Positions 8,160-16,093 of a stretch of DNA of 64,000 bases are shown here, piece by piece (the stretch's first letter is position 1; every line of letters starts with the position of its first letter). The notes under the pieces were generated by a model that made no database searches, had not been told where the DNA came from, and saw only the letters and a program-made list of their open reading frames with translations. The stretch comes from Bog-473 sp963750075. Its GTDB lineage: Bacteria; Actinomycetota; Acidimicrobiia; Acidimicrobiales; RAAP-2. A program made the position numbers and the translations under genes. Location: assembly GCA_963750075.1 (NCBI GenBank), contig CAVVPG010000009.1, positions 19,018-83,017 on the forward strand, written 5' to 3'.

Positions 8160-8644
8160 ACATCCTCACGCACCGTTGTCCAAGGGTCAATGCTGAAAGT
8201 AGCAGGACTCGCCATACCGGGACCGACCCCTGCCCGTGACACCGGCGGTGCTCGTCAGTCTGGTGTTGCACGCCTGGCCTGGGTGGTGGGCCGATCTTCT
8301 CGCCGGGTACGTGTTGCCCTACAACGCCATTCGGTAGGCAAGAAGATCACTGAGCAAGGGATGAATCACTCTGCCCCACTCGCTCCAGAGTGCCCACCGT
8401 TCCGGTGTACGGGGGCAGGCCGACCTAGCGGAAAAGCGTCACAATGGATTGGGACGACGACGCACCCGAGAGGTCCTCAGAAATGGATACGATCCCGCGA
8501 ACGGGGGTCGTCGACGAGGTGCAGATTCCTTCGACCTTTGGCCACCACAAGTCGCCAGTTTGCTGCTGCGACGGGACGCTGTACAGGTAGTTTGCCGATA
8601 CTTGGAAGCCCCTCGTCCCGGTTATATGGGACGTCGGCGACGCC
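8160..8644. other. Intergenic stretch without a convincing gene
   Basis: This 485-bp stretch lies between the start of the interrupted cupin-cyclase gene and the reconstructed end of a methyltransferase gene. Short frames exist, such as one ending LLAGYVLPYNAIR near 8340 and one starting MDWDDDAPERSSEMD near 8443. Neither has a good start with a ribosome-binding site or a recognisable family, and they may be remnants. One copy of the hairpin repeat lies at 8391-8417. Confidence 0.45.
8391..8417 (+). repeat. Intergenic hairpin repeat, copy 4
   Basis: TGCCCACCGT (8391-8400) pairs with ACGGGGGCA (8409-8417), with one bulged A, around TCCGGTGT. This copy differs most in the core but keeps a 9-bp stem. 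Confidence 0.55.
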
Positions 8645-9393
8645 CTAGCGTCGGAAGACAAGCAGAGCGCTGGTCTCGAACTGAGGCCCGTCGCCGAGTG
8701 AGGGCGGCGCTGCCTCGATCCTGGCAAATCCCGCCTCGACGACCTCCTCGCTCATATGTTCAAACAGCGAGGTGGGACGCAGCCTCAGCCTTTCGAAGTC
8801 CTCGGCCAGGCTCGCCGCCAGGTGATCTCATCACGAGAGGCGAGCGTCCAGCCGGCGCCGGCGAAGTCGCTCCGAACCTCTTCCTCAGACTGGTACTGCG
8901 CTTGGTGGATCTTCATCCATTCAGGCACGACGTGTAACCACCAGACATCGGGCATCCTGTCGGAGAAATTCGCCTGTACAAAGAGTTTGCCGCCCGGCTT
9001 AACCACCCGGTGCAACTCCCGGGCAGAGCCATCCCGATCGACGACGTGGTGCCAGACGAAGAACAGCAGTGCTGCGTCACACAAGGAATCCGCCAATGGG
9101 ATGTGGTCGGCAGACCCAGCTGCGTACGTGACGGCGGGATGGCCGGCATGGGCGATAGCCTGAGCACGCATCTTGTCCGCTGGCTCGACACCGTAGACGG
9201 GGCCGCCGAAGGTGCTCGCCAAAGACGGGGTCATACGCCCGACACCCGAGCCCAGGTCCAGCCAGACCAGTGGCCGTGTCTCCGGCAGGTGCCGGCCGAA
9301 CGCCTCCATCCAGGTCTGCAGCGCATCGGGCGACATCTGCCTGTCGGTGGCGTAGACAGCGTGCTGGCGGTCGTCGTAGTCGACCTTCGTCAT
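8645..9393 (-). pseudogene. SAM-dependent methyltransferase with a single-base frameshift
   Basis: From the ATG at 9393 the frame encodes a class I methyltransferase: LVWLDLGSGVGRMTPSLAS (motif I, about residues 42-60), VYGVEPADKM, AAGSADHIPLADS, FVWHHVVDRD and VVKPGGKLFVQANF. It stops at 8785 after DEITWRRAWPRTSKG. Restoring one base near 8822 instead gives DEIT-LAASLAEDFERLRLR and continues for about 55 residues to EAAPPSLGDGPQFETSALL and a TAG at 8645. This gives the normal family length of about 249 residues. The break is therefore a one-base deletion, either real or a sequencing error. The SAM-binding core is unaffected. Confidence 0.8.
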
Positions 9394-9443
9394 GCCACCT
9401 CCAAGTCCGGTCCGACGAGCCAGTGTAAAACTCCCCCAAATGG

Positions 9444-9470
9444 TGCGCCCGGTCCCGGCGAAACGGGGCA
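9444..9470 (+). repeat. Intergenic hairpin repeat, copy 5
   Basis: TGCGCCC and GGGGCA flank GGTCCCGGCGAAAC. It lies between the divergent ends of the methyltransferase (start 9393) and beta-propeller (end 9526) genes. Confidence 0.5.
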
Positions 9471-9525
9471 GTCAGTGCCAGTCCAACAGTGCTCGGTTGG
9501 CGTGGCGAGGTCGGTCGCCATCGGC

Positions 9526-10701
9526 CTAGCCGCCGGCGACTCCGTCCGTCGGAGACCCAAAAGATACGGATTGACCGACGGTGTTTCCGAGGGTATTGAT
9601 CGGAGTCACGGTACCCGTCCCACCAATTACGTAGGCCGTTGTGCCATCCCCTGGGATCGTAATTGTGCTTGAAAATGGAGCAACCGTCACCGCAGAAGTC
9701 ACCGTATTCGAAGAGAGGTCCAAACGTGACACGGTATTCGGCCCCGGGTAGTTAGCGCCGGCATTAACGACGAAGGCCGATTGTCCGTCAGGCGAGATGG
9801 CGATCCCCTCCGGGGTCCGTCCCACTGCAATGGGAGCACCAACTTGTCCGGATGTCAGATTGATCGGAGTCACCGAATCTGAACCGGCATTGGTGACGTA
9901 CGCACGAGATCCATCGGGGGTAACAGCAATTGAATATGGATCCCGACCAACGACAAAGGTCTTTTCCACGGCGTTGGAAGATAGGTTCACCTCTACGACA
10001 GAATTAGCTGATCCACCGTCAATCGCCACGAGCGCAAATCGACCATCTGGAGTCAGTGTGATCCCAACCGGGAGTGCTCCAACGTTGATTGGCGTTCCAA
10101 CCGTACGGGTGACGAGGTTTACAGGAGTAATCGACTCCGAAACGCCTCCATCGACTACGTACGCAAAGCGCCCGTCCGGTGTGATCGCAATCTGATCGAC
10201 CGACTGCTGATCGTTCAATTCGATGGTGGGAAGCACGGAATTGTCAGCCAAATCGACAGGCGTCAGAGTGTCAGTGAATCGACCACCCACGTATGCAGTG
10301 CTTCCGCCGGGGCTGATCGCTATCGGACCAGGAGTCTGTGGCAACGCAATCTGAGTCCCGGCTTGTCCTGTCGCAAGGTTGACGGACATTATGAACCCAG
10401 CTCCAGGATTACTAATCCAGGCAGAATTGGAGCTGACCGTATAGGCGACATAGACACCGTTTGCCTGACCCTGAGAAGTGGTTTGAGATCTGGACGTTGT
10501 GCTCTGGTGTACCTTCGACGGGCTCGGTGTCAACACGAGCGCCGCCGTGACTGCCACACAGGTGGCGAGCGCACCAAGACCCACTGCTGCCCACCGACGC
10601 GTTCGGCGGGCCCTGGAGCGAAGCCGAAGTTCGTCCAAACCCGGCATCTTCGTGGGTTGCTCAAACTCGAGGCTCCGTAGGTCATTGAGAGTTGGCGTCA
10701 T
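9526..10701 (-). CDS. Membrane-anchored YVTN/YncE-type beta-propeller protein
   Basis: A 391-residue protein. A cytoplasmic N-terminus of about 33 residues rich in Arg is followed by one membrane segment (about residues 36-58, WAAVGLGALATCVAVTAALVL), a Ser/Thr/Gln-rich linker, and seven or so repeats of about 42 residues. The repeats carry the pattern PxxIAxxPDGxxAYVxNxGxxSVTPINLxxxxVGxPI, diagnostic of YVTN propellers. Its start codon overlaps the stop of the upstream sigma factor gene (ATGA), so translation is probably coupled. The topology, with a short cytoplasmic part next to a sigma factor, suggests a membrane sensor that could act as an anti-sigma-like partner. No canonical anti-sigma domain is visible. 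Confidence 0.85.
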   Translation of the reverse strand: MTPTLNDLRSLEFEQPTKMPGLDELRLRSRARRTRRWAAVGLGALATCVAVTAALVLTPSPSKVHQSTTSRSQTTSQGQANGVYVAYTVSSNSAWISNPGAGFIMSVNLATGQAGTQIALPQTPGPIAISPGGSTAYVGGRFTDTLTPVDLADNSVLPTIELNDQQSVDQIAITPDGRFAYVVDGGVSESITPVNLVTRTVGTPINVGALPVGITLTPDGRFALVAIDGGSANSVVEVNLSSNAVEKTFVVGRDPYSIAVTPDGSRAYVTNAGSDSVTPINLTSGQVGAPIAVGRTPEGIAISPDGQSAFVVNAGANYPGPNTVSRLDLSSNTVTSAVTVAPFSSTITIPGDGTTAYVIGGTGTVTPINTLGNTVGQSVSFGSPTDGVAGG

Positions 10702-11231
10702 GTGGTCTCCTGATGATCGTTAGCTGTATTCGCGTCAACGCCGAGGGTTGATTCGACCGATGTGAGACGAGCTTCTAATTTCCTTCTCGCTACGTGGAGG
10801 GTCTTGGCGATTGTCCCCGCAGACACCTTCATGATCTTTGCTATCTCGGACTCGGGTAAGTCGGCGTAATATCGCAGCAGAACCGCTGTTCGCTGTCGTT
10901 CCGGGAGGTCCTCCACGGCTTCCCTAAGTTCCGATAGATCGGGAGGCGAGGTGGTGAATTCGGCAGGTTTCTGTCGGCGAAGGAGCGCTCTCTCGAGCGC
11001 GGCGCGGCGCATCTTCCTTCGAGCCACGTTTAGCCCGACGGTATAGGTCCATCCGGTGGGTGTTGCCATTCGCGTTACCCGATCCCACTTTTCGTAGGCC
11101 CACGCGAACGCCTCAGCAGCGGCGTCTTCACCGACCTCTCGACTCCCGGTCGACATGGCTAACAGAACCACCAGTCGGGAGTACTCTGCTGCGTACCATT
11201 CCGAAAACTCGATCGGCGCTTCCATGTCCAT
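10698..11231 (-). CDS. ECF-type RNA polymerase sigma factor (SigE-like subfamily)
   Basis: About 177 residues from the ATG at 11231. Region 2 is FSEWYAAEYSRLVVLLAM through AAEAFAWAYEKWDRV (core binding and -10 recognition). Region 4 is LREAVEDLPERQRTAVLLRYYADLPESEIA followed by the helix-turn-helix KIMKVSAGTIAKTLHVARRKLEARL (-35 recognition). The frame is open up to 11423, but conserved sequence begins only at EAPIEFSEWYAAEY, so an ATG at 11231 or 11225 is favoured, though neither has a strong ribosome-binding site. The stop overlaps the start of the beta-propeller gene, forming a two-gene operon. The signal sensed is unknown. Confidence 0.87.
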   Translation of the reverse strand: MDMEAPIEFSEWYAAEYSRLVVLLAMSTGSREVGEDAAAEAFAWAYEKWDRVTRMATPTGWTYTVGLNVARRKMRRAALERALLRRQKPAEFTTSPPDLSELREAVEDLPERQRTAVLLRYYADLPESEIAKIMKVSAGTIAKTLHVARRKLEARLTSVESTLGVDANTANDHQETT

Positions 11232-11905
11232 TTTTTCGCCCACAACGAAGGTTGCTCGTTGCTTTGACTCCTTCAAGTCGTTAACCACGCACGGGACGAA
11301 ACACTCACGACCTGGACAAGTCTTGGCAAGGACGAAACCTTGATTGAAACTACGTGTTCTTCGAAAAGGTCCTTCCACCTGCGCCATTGTTCCTCGGCGT
11401 CCGACCGTCCGCGCGGTTATCACTGGCCATTGCCCGACATTTGGGCGCTCGGGCTAAGGCTGACGGATAATCCCATTTCAACTCAACTTTTGACGCCGAG
11501 CATTAGTAGCGCTCGTCTCAGAACTTTGCACCGAATATCGGCCCCGTTTGGATACCGTGGCTGCGACCGATCCACGGTTGTCGCGGAACAATGAGACTGC
11601 CATAGAGCCGGTGACACGGCCGATCTAGAAGGATGTAATGCAGCCTGACGAGGTCCTCAGGGCCACTGCGGAGCTACAACGAGCTACTGCACCGCACCAG
11701 CATGCAGAAGTGCCAGGCAGTCGGCGTGCCGCACGGCGGATACCCCGATGAGGCCTTCCTTGACATGCTTCGAACTGAAGCGGGCAGGGCTGACCGTCTC
11801 GCCAACGTGAAAACGCTGTAGGCCGCACGTTGCGAACCCTTGCGAAGGAGCGTTCCTAACCGGCGGTATGGGATGGTCTATAAGCAGTCGGATACTCCGC
11901 CGGTC
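11232..11905. other. Long intergenic stretch with a possible gene remnant
   Basis: This 674-bp stretch lies upstream of the sigma factor gene. Its first 190 bp are only an open extension of the sigma frame. Around 11638-11820 on the plus strand, MQPDEVLRATAEL in one frame and SYNELLHRTSMQKCQAVG...EAGRADRLANVKTL in another look like pieces of one small protein separated by a frameshift. Nothing there is recognisable as a family. No terminator or RNA gene was seen. Confidence 0.35.
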
Positions 11906-12298
11906 TTAGCCCCGGGGTGCGAAGAATTCAAGTGCGATGTTGTCGGGATCTCGAAACGACAAAGCCGAGTAGTAAGGCGTGTCCACGATGCCACCGTTGG
12001 GGATGCCGAGTTCGTTCAGACGGATTTCCCATGCCTTTACCTCATCGCGGTTGGCACAGCCGAAAGCCAGATGATCGAGCCCCGGCCGCCGCTCGTTGAA
12101 CGGCTCAGTGCTGTCCAAGTCAGGGAACTGAGTTACGCCAAGGATTGTGCCGCCGGTGAGCCAAGCGACGCGCTGGAACGGACCTGTGTCCTCGTTAAGG
12201 ATTGGGTCCGAACCGAACAGATCCTTGTACCAAGGCACACTCCGTTCAAGGCTCGTAACCGTTAGCGCCACGTGAGTAATCGCAGGGAACTCAGGCAT
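11906..12298 (-). CDS. VOC / glyoxalase-fold protein
   Basis: A 130-residue single-domain VOC protein. Module 1 is FPAITHVALTVTSLERSVPWYKDLFG (first metal His), and module 2 is RPGLDHLAFGCANRDEVKAWEIRL ending in FRDPDNIALEFFAP (His and Glu ligands). The ATG at 12298 is preceded by a GGGAG sequence about 8 bases upstream. It resembles glyoxalase or bleomycin-resistance type proteins with the paired betaalphabetabetabeta repeats. It stands alone between the long intergenic stretch and the divergent MerR-PP2C gene. The substrate is unknown. Confidence 0.85.
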   Translation of the reverse strand: MPEFPAITHVALTVTSLERSVPWYKDLFGSDPILNEDTGPFQRVAWLTGGTILGVTQFPDLDSTEPFNERRPGLDHLAFGCANRDEVKAWEIRLNELGIPNGGIVDTPYYSALSFRDPDNIALEFFAPRG

Positions 12299-12406
12299 CT
12301 CTTTTCTCCCCTTCGCACCTCGTGGACGCAGCGAATGCTACCTCTTTGGCTGGCAACTCTCGGGGAGTAACAGCTATCTGGCAGCACCAGTCGCCGCGCT
12401 AACTGA

Positions 12407-12434
12407 GGCCCCAGTCCCGGCGAACGGGGGCAGG
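12407..12434 (+). repeat. Intergenic hairpin repeat, copy 6
   Basis: GGCCCC and GGGGGC flank AGTCCCGGCGAAC. It sits in the divergent promoter region between the VOC gene and the MerR-PP2C gene. It matches the family consensus TCCCGGCGnACGGGGGCAGG most closely. Confidence 0.55.
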
Positions 12435-12482
12435 TAGCGGGTCCCCACCGGCCCACTTGACTCTCACCATCGGGGAGGGTCC

Positions 12483-13574
12483 ATGCTTCAACTTGTGGAC
12501 GACCTGATGGCAATAGGTGAGTTCTCCGAGCGCTCGGGTCTCTCAGCCAAACGGCTGAGGACGTACGCCGCCGAGGGCCTCCTCGCCCCCGCCGCGGTGG
12601 ACCCGACTTCCGGATACCGCTACTACTCGCCAGGCCAGTTGGCTGATGCCCGGGTGATTGATGCCCTACGACAAGCGAACGTGCCGCTCGCCGACATCCG
12701 TGCGTTCATGCGTCAACCATCCCGGGAACGGTTCGATGCCTGGGAGAGACAGCTCCAAACCAACGCGAACCACCGCCAGAGTGCGCTCACCCTGGCCCGC
12801 CGCATTTTTGCGGTGAGCCAGGACCCACGATTCCCGATCGTTCACCCACACTCCAAGGAGGAGCTCATGATCACCCTGCGAACCGCGGGACGTACTGACA
12901 TCGGCCAGTTACGCGAGAACAACGAAGACGCCATCGTGAGCAGTCATCGACTTGCGCTGGTCGCCGACGGAATGGGCGGACATCCAGGCGGCGAGATCGC
13001 AGCGAATGCCGCCGCGGGTGTGATTCCTGCCGTCTTCACGGGCCGATCAGCAGACGAGCTTGAAGCGGCGCTACGTGCCGCGAACTGGGCGATCCGAGAC
13101 CGGGCAGTCGCCCAGCCTGGCCTCGAGGGAATGGGCACCACGATCTGTGTGGCAGGACTCCTCACAGACGGACACCTTGCACTCGTCAATGTGGGCGATA
13201 GTCGGGCCTATCTCTGGCATGAAGATGCGCTGACTCAACTGACCCAAGACCACAGCGTGACGGCCGAACTCATCCAGCGTGGCGAGCTACGAGAGGAGGA
13301 TGCAGCTGAGCACCCCCACTACGGGGTTCTCACCCGAGCACTCGGCGTCGGGCCCGATGTCGAGATCGACCGCAGAACCCTGGCCGTCGAAGCAGGAGAT
13401 CGAATCGTCGTTTGTACCGACGGCCTGTTCAACGAGCTCTCCGACGAGGAGATAGCGAATGCCATGGCGATAGGCGGAGACGTGGCCGCGATCGTTGACA
13501 ACCTGATCGAGGGTGCCATTGCTCATGGCGGCCGCGACAACGTCTCCGTCGTGGTCGCCGAGTTGGCTGCCTGA
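12483..13574 (+). CDS. MerR-type HTH domain fused to a PP2C-type Ser/Thr phosphatase
   Basis: A 363-residue two-domain protein. Residues 8-78 form a MerR winged helix (MAIGEFSERSGLSAKRLRTY, then DPTSGYRYYSPGQLADARVI). After a helical linker, residues 129-363 form a complete PPM/PP2C phosphatase with RENNEDAI, VADGMGGHPGGE, GMGTT, NVGDSRAYL, QDHSV, LTRALG, CTDGLFNELSDEE and GGRDNVSVVV, including the metal-binding Asp residues. The ATG at 12483 follows GGGGAGGG; the ATG at 12507 is an alternative. A strong AAGGAGGAG lies just before an internal ATG at 12867, which could produce the phosphatase alone (235 residues). No partner kinase is nearby. Confidence 0.9.
   Translation: MLQLVDDLMAIGEFSERSGLSAKRLRTYAAEGLLAPAAVDPTSGYRYYSPGQLADARVIDALRQANVPLADIRAFMRQPSRERFDAWERQLQTNANHRQSALTLARRIFAVSQDPRFPIVHPHSKEELMITLRTAGRTDIGQLRENNEDAIVSSHRLALVADGMGGHPGGEIAANAAAGVIPAVFTGRSADELEAALRAANWAIRDRAVAQPGLEGMGTTICVAGLLTDGHLALVNVGDSRAYLWHEDALTQLTQDHSVTAELIQRGELREEDAAEHPHYGVLTRALGVGPDVEIDRRTLAVEAGDRIVVCTDGLFNELSDEEIANAMAIGGDVAAIVDNLIEGAIAHGGRDNVSVVVAELAA
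12855..12869 (+). promoter_or_regulatory. Internal ribosome-binding site and possible second start
   Basis: AAGGAGGAG (12855-12863) is followed 3 bases later by the ATG at 12867. That ATG begins MITLRTAGRTDIGQ, exactly where stand-alone PP2C phosphatases start. It could yield a separate phosphatase from the fused gene. Confidence 0.55.
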
Positions 13575-13627
13575 GGCATTCAGATTCAGCACCTGGGTGA
13601 GTCAGCGGCTGGTCGGCTGTAACCATG

Positions 13628-13653
13628 GCGCAGTCCCGGCGTACTGGGATAGG
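13628..13653 (+). repeat. Intergenic hairpin repeat, copy 7
   Basis: AGTCCCGGCGTACTGGGAT with weak flanking pairing, 54 bp after the MerR-PP2C stop codon. It is the last copy seen in the window. Confidence 0.45.
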
Positions 13654-13705
13654 TCGGTAAACCCAACATCACCGGACAACGCCAAGGCTCTGGGAGAACA
13701 CGTCC

Positions 13706-14196
13706 ATGGCGGATCCGCCACCTTTCCGCTCCGCTTTCAGTGACGTCGACGCTTCGGGAGCCGGTCACCGACTGATCGACTACCTCGATGCCGCTCGAAG
13801 GGCCCCCGCCATCGTCGAGGCCAAGAGCTGGAGCGTCGACCTAAGCGAATCCTCGCCGTCCACGTCGGCCGCCATCAGCAGCCCGCTCTCGGCAGACGAC
13901 TACGCGGCCTCTTGACCACGCACGGCTTCACCGACATCGAGGTGGGCGGCGGTGTGGTCACCTACCCGGATCTTCCAAACGCCTACCGTGTCTTTGGGAT
14001 GGTCCAGGTGGGAGAGATCGCTGTCGCGGCAGGTGCGATCTCCGCAGCTGAAGCACTCCGATGGAGCGAGGATCTCCAGAAGGCTGACGACGGGTTGACC
14101 TTTTTTGCTTGTGTGACGGGATTCCGGGCCTCGGGTCGTCTGCCCACGGGCTCTCCGCATAGCGCTCCGGGCCCGGCCATGGGGGGCAGGGGTTGA
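13706..14196 (+). pseudogene. Remnant of a SAM-dependent methyltransferase (internal deletion)
   Basis: The first frame, from the ATG at 13706 (GGGAGAAC just upstream), reads FSDVDASGAGHRLIDYLDAARRA and stops at 13915. This is the N-terminal helix region of UbiE/arsenite-type methyltransferases. In a second frame, RILAVHVGRHQQPALGRRLRG leads into THGFTDIEVGGGVVTYPDL and ISAAEALRWSEDLQKADDG, then FFACVTGF. This is the C-terminal region of the same family. The SAM-binding Rossmann core between them is absent and the frames differ, so a large internal deletion is likely. It is unlikely to be functional. Confidence 0.65.
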
Positions 14197-14240
14197 GCAG
14201 TGCCGACTGGTGAAAGGGAACGCACGTCCAACAGGTATGT

Positions 14241-14819
14241 CTACGTCCAGATGATCCTGGCCCGCTCAGCGGCGGCTCGAACGGCAGATCCATCCAACAC
14301 AGTGCTGAGTTCTTGCGTGGCGGGTGGAGGAAGTGCAATGTGGATCTGCAGCGGGCCATCGGGTGGGAGTGGATATACCCAGATGCTGAGCGTCCACCCG
14401 CTGCCGCCTCCTCCAGCTCCGGCAAAGCGCACGTAGGGCTGGGTCGGAAAGCCCTCTGCATCCTTGGACAGATTGAACATGCCCGGCATGGAACTCTTAC
14501 CGCCGACGCGTCCGTCAGCGAATCGGACCCCGACCCTAGGCATCATCGTTGGTCCTCGGTGCAAGGCTCGTAACTCCTGGGCCCGATGGGGATCCAGGAG
14601 GAAAAGCAGATTGATGCGGAATCCGTTCGGGAACACGTCCAGGTGCGGCACGGCCACGACGATGCCCTCGTCCTGCTGGAGCACAGCATCGACCGCCAAG
14701 GTAGCGGGCAACGTACCCTCGGACGGCCGGTCCCAGGCCGGAGGGAACCATCGACGCTCAGGGGGTTCAGGGGGTTCAGGGGGTTCCGGGGGTTGTGGTA
14801 GAGGCTCGAAGAAGCTCAT
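14241..14819 (-). CDS. Conserved actinobacterial protein of unknown function with a PPE-repeat linker
   Basis: A 192-residue protein from the ATG at 14819. It begins MSFFEPLPQPPEPPEPPEPPE, encoded by about four copies of a 9-bp unit (GGGGGTTCA on the plus strand, 14761-14796). A globular part follows with segments such as VAVPHLDVFPNGFRINLLFL and SSMPGMFNLSKDAEG, and a C-terminal GWTLSIWVYPLPPDGPLQIHIALP. Proteins of this plan recur in actinobacteria without an assigned role. No signal peptide or membrane segment is seen. The longer upstream frame to 14942 has no support. Confidence 0.7.
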   Translation of the reverse strand: MSFFEPLPQPPEPPEPPEPPERRWFPPAWDRPSEGTLPATLAVDAVLQQDEGIVVAVPHLDVFPNGFRINLLFLLDPHRAQELRALHRGPTMMPRVGVRFADGRVGGKSSMPGMFNLSKDAEGFPTQPYVRFAGAGGGGSGWTLSIWVYPLPPDGPLQIHIALPPPATQELSTVLDGSAVRAAAERARIIWT

Positions 14820-14989
14820 CGCTCGTTTGAGGTTATGTCCGTGTCGGCAACTCCGTCCGATTTGCGAGTGGCCTCCGAGCCGGCGTACGCACCCTCGGAC
14901 CCGCCCGCGATCGGCATTTTTCGCTCGTGACTTGGGATACACGTCACGAGCGATATCGACAACTACTTAGCGGGTCGCACCGCACTGTC

Positions 14990-16093
14990 TCAAGCGTCCC
15001 TGGTCGCCATTCTCCACGCACCCAACACCGTCCACACCACTAGCCAGGCCGCAATCACCGCGACCGCGATGGCAGTCGACTCCGCCAGCAAGTACGACGA
15101 GTCTCGAAGCCCAGCGGGTCCGTTCACGATCCCGTAGTTGATGCCGATCCCGGCCGGTTCGAAATGGGCCACAGCCAGTTCGATGACCAGCAGTCGCTGG
15201 AGGTTGATCAGGTGGGGAAACTGAAACTTGGACGACAATAGGAACGGTCGGAAGATGATCTGGTACGCGATCATCAGGATGATCGGAACCATTCGCTGTC
15301 CCATGAGTGCGGCGAGCCCGAGACCGAAGACGTAGGCGATGATCACCTCGAGTTCGAGCCATAGTCCCGCCCTGATCATCAGGCTAGAGGGCGGCGAGTC
15401 GTAGGTCACGGCGTACGTCGGATAGTTCTGCTCGGCCTGTCGCTCGGCCAGCGCCTTGGACAGCGGGGTGTTCGGCTCAGGTTCGTTCTCCGGGCATGGC
15501 CCGTTGTAGGGGAAGTCGCAGATGATCAGGTTCGGATGGTCGACGACCCAGGTCTCGTATCCATGGAGGGACAGGCCTAGGGGCGCCCTGGTACCTTGGA
15601 AGTCAAAGCTGGTCGGCGCTGAGAAAACGCAGACCGCGCAGATGATGGTGATTGCGATGGCCACCATAGGGATGATGATGATCAAGCCCGCCGGGATGCG
15701 GGCCAGGTACAGCGCCACTCGCGAGCGCCCGGTCACCACCTGCTGCGTAAACATCCCGTCGGCGAGGTCGGAGCAACCTGCGGTGGCTCCCAGGGTCATG
15801 GCGGCGATGAACCCGAAGATGTAGAGCACGCCGGCGATGAGGGTCGTGAACACGTCGAACCCGCCAGCCGGCCCGTACGACTGCGGCACGAGGGCGTGGA
15901 GCAACAGCCGGATGACGAGGAAGAGTGTCGGGAGCCCAATCGTCAATGCGATCAGGGTGATCATGAGTCCCCGACGCTTGCCCAGCTCCATGGACCTGGT
16001 TGCGATCATGGCGCGGTTGGGGATCCACGATCCTCTAGGCCCAGGATCGACCGCGGCCTGAGCCGGTGCGCGTAGATCTGGCGGGGTCTTCAT
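14990..16093 (-). CDS. ABC-2-like transporter permease
   Basis: A 367-residue membrane protein from the ATG at 16093. Hydrophobic segments lie at about residues 45-67 (LMITLIALTIGLPTLFLVIRLLL), 84-110, 128-160 (ARIPAGLIIIIPMVAIAITIICAVCVF), 244-285 and near the C-terminus (AIAVAVIAAWLVVWTVLG). A large hydrophilic loop of about 80 residues with paired Cys lies between segments 3 and 4. This is the topology of ABC-2 permeases, with the extra external loop seen in some actinobacterial members. No ATPase gene is adjacent, so the partner must be encoded elsewhere. The same frame stays open far upstream but carries no support there. Confidence 0.72.
   Translation of the reverse strand: MKTPPDLRAPAQAAVDPGPRGSWIPNRAMIATRSMELGKRRGLMITLIALTIGLPTLFLVIRLLLHALVPQSYGPAGGFDVFTTLIAGVLYIFGFIAAMTLGATAGCSDLADGMFTQQVVTGRSRVALYLARIPAGLIIIIPMVAIAITIICAVCVFSAPTSFDFQGTRAPLGLSLHGYETWVVDHPNLIICDFPYNGPCPENEPEPNTPLSKALAERQAEQNYPTYAVTYDSPPSSLMIRAGLWLELEVIIAYVFGLGLAALMGQRMVPIILMIAYQIIFRPFLLSSKFQFPHLINLQRLLVIELAVAHFEPAGIGINYGIVNGPAGLRDSSYLLAESTAIAVAVIAAWLVVWTVLGAWRMATRDA

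Noticed and set aside
8052..8648. A 198-residue plus-strand frame
   Set aside because: Overlaps the cupin fragment antisense and the methyltransferase tail. No motif and an implausible composition.
11625..11828. A 67-residue minus-strand frame in the long gap
   Set aside because: No ribosome-binding site, Arg/Ala/Gly-rich composition and no family. The opposite strand shows better protein-like remnants.
359..13653. Hairpin repeats considered as integron attC sites
   Set aside because: They are too short and lack the GTTRRRY/RYYYAAC core sites. Flanking genes are in both orientations and no integrase is present.
14755..14800. GGGGGTTCA tandem units suspected as a CRISPR or VNTR
   Set aside because: A 9-bp period encoding PPE repeats within a coding frame, with no spacers. 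A simple coding microrepeat.
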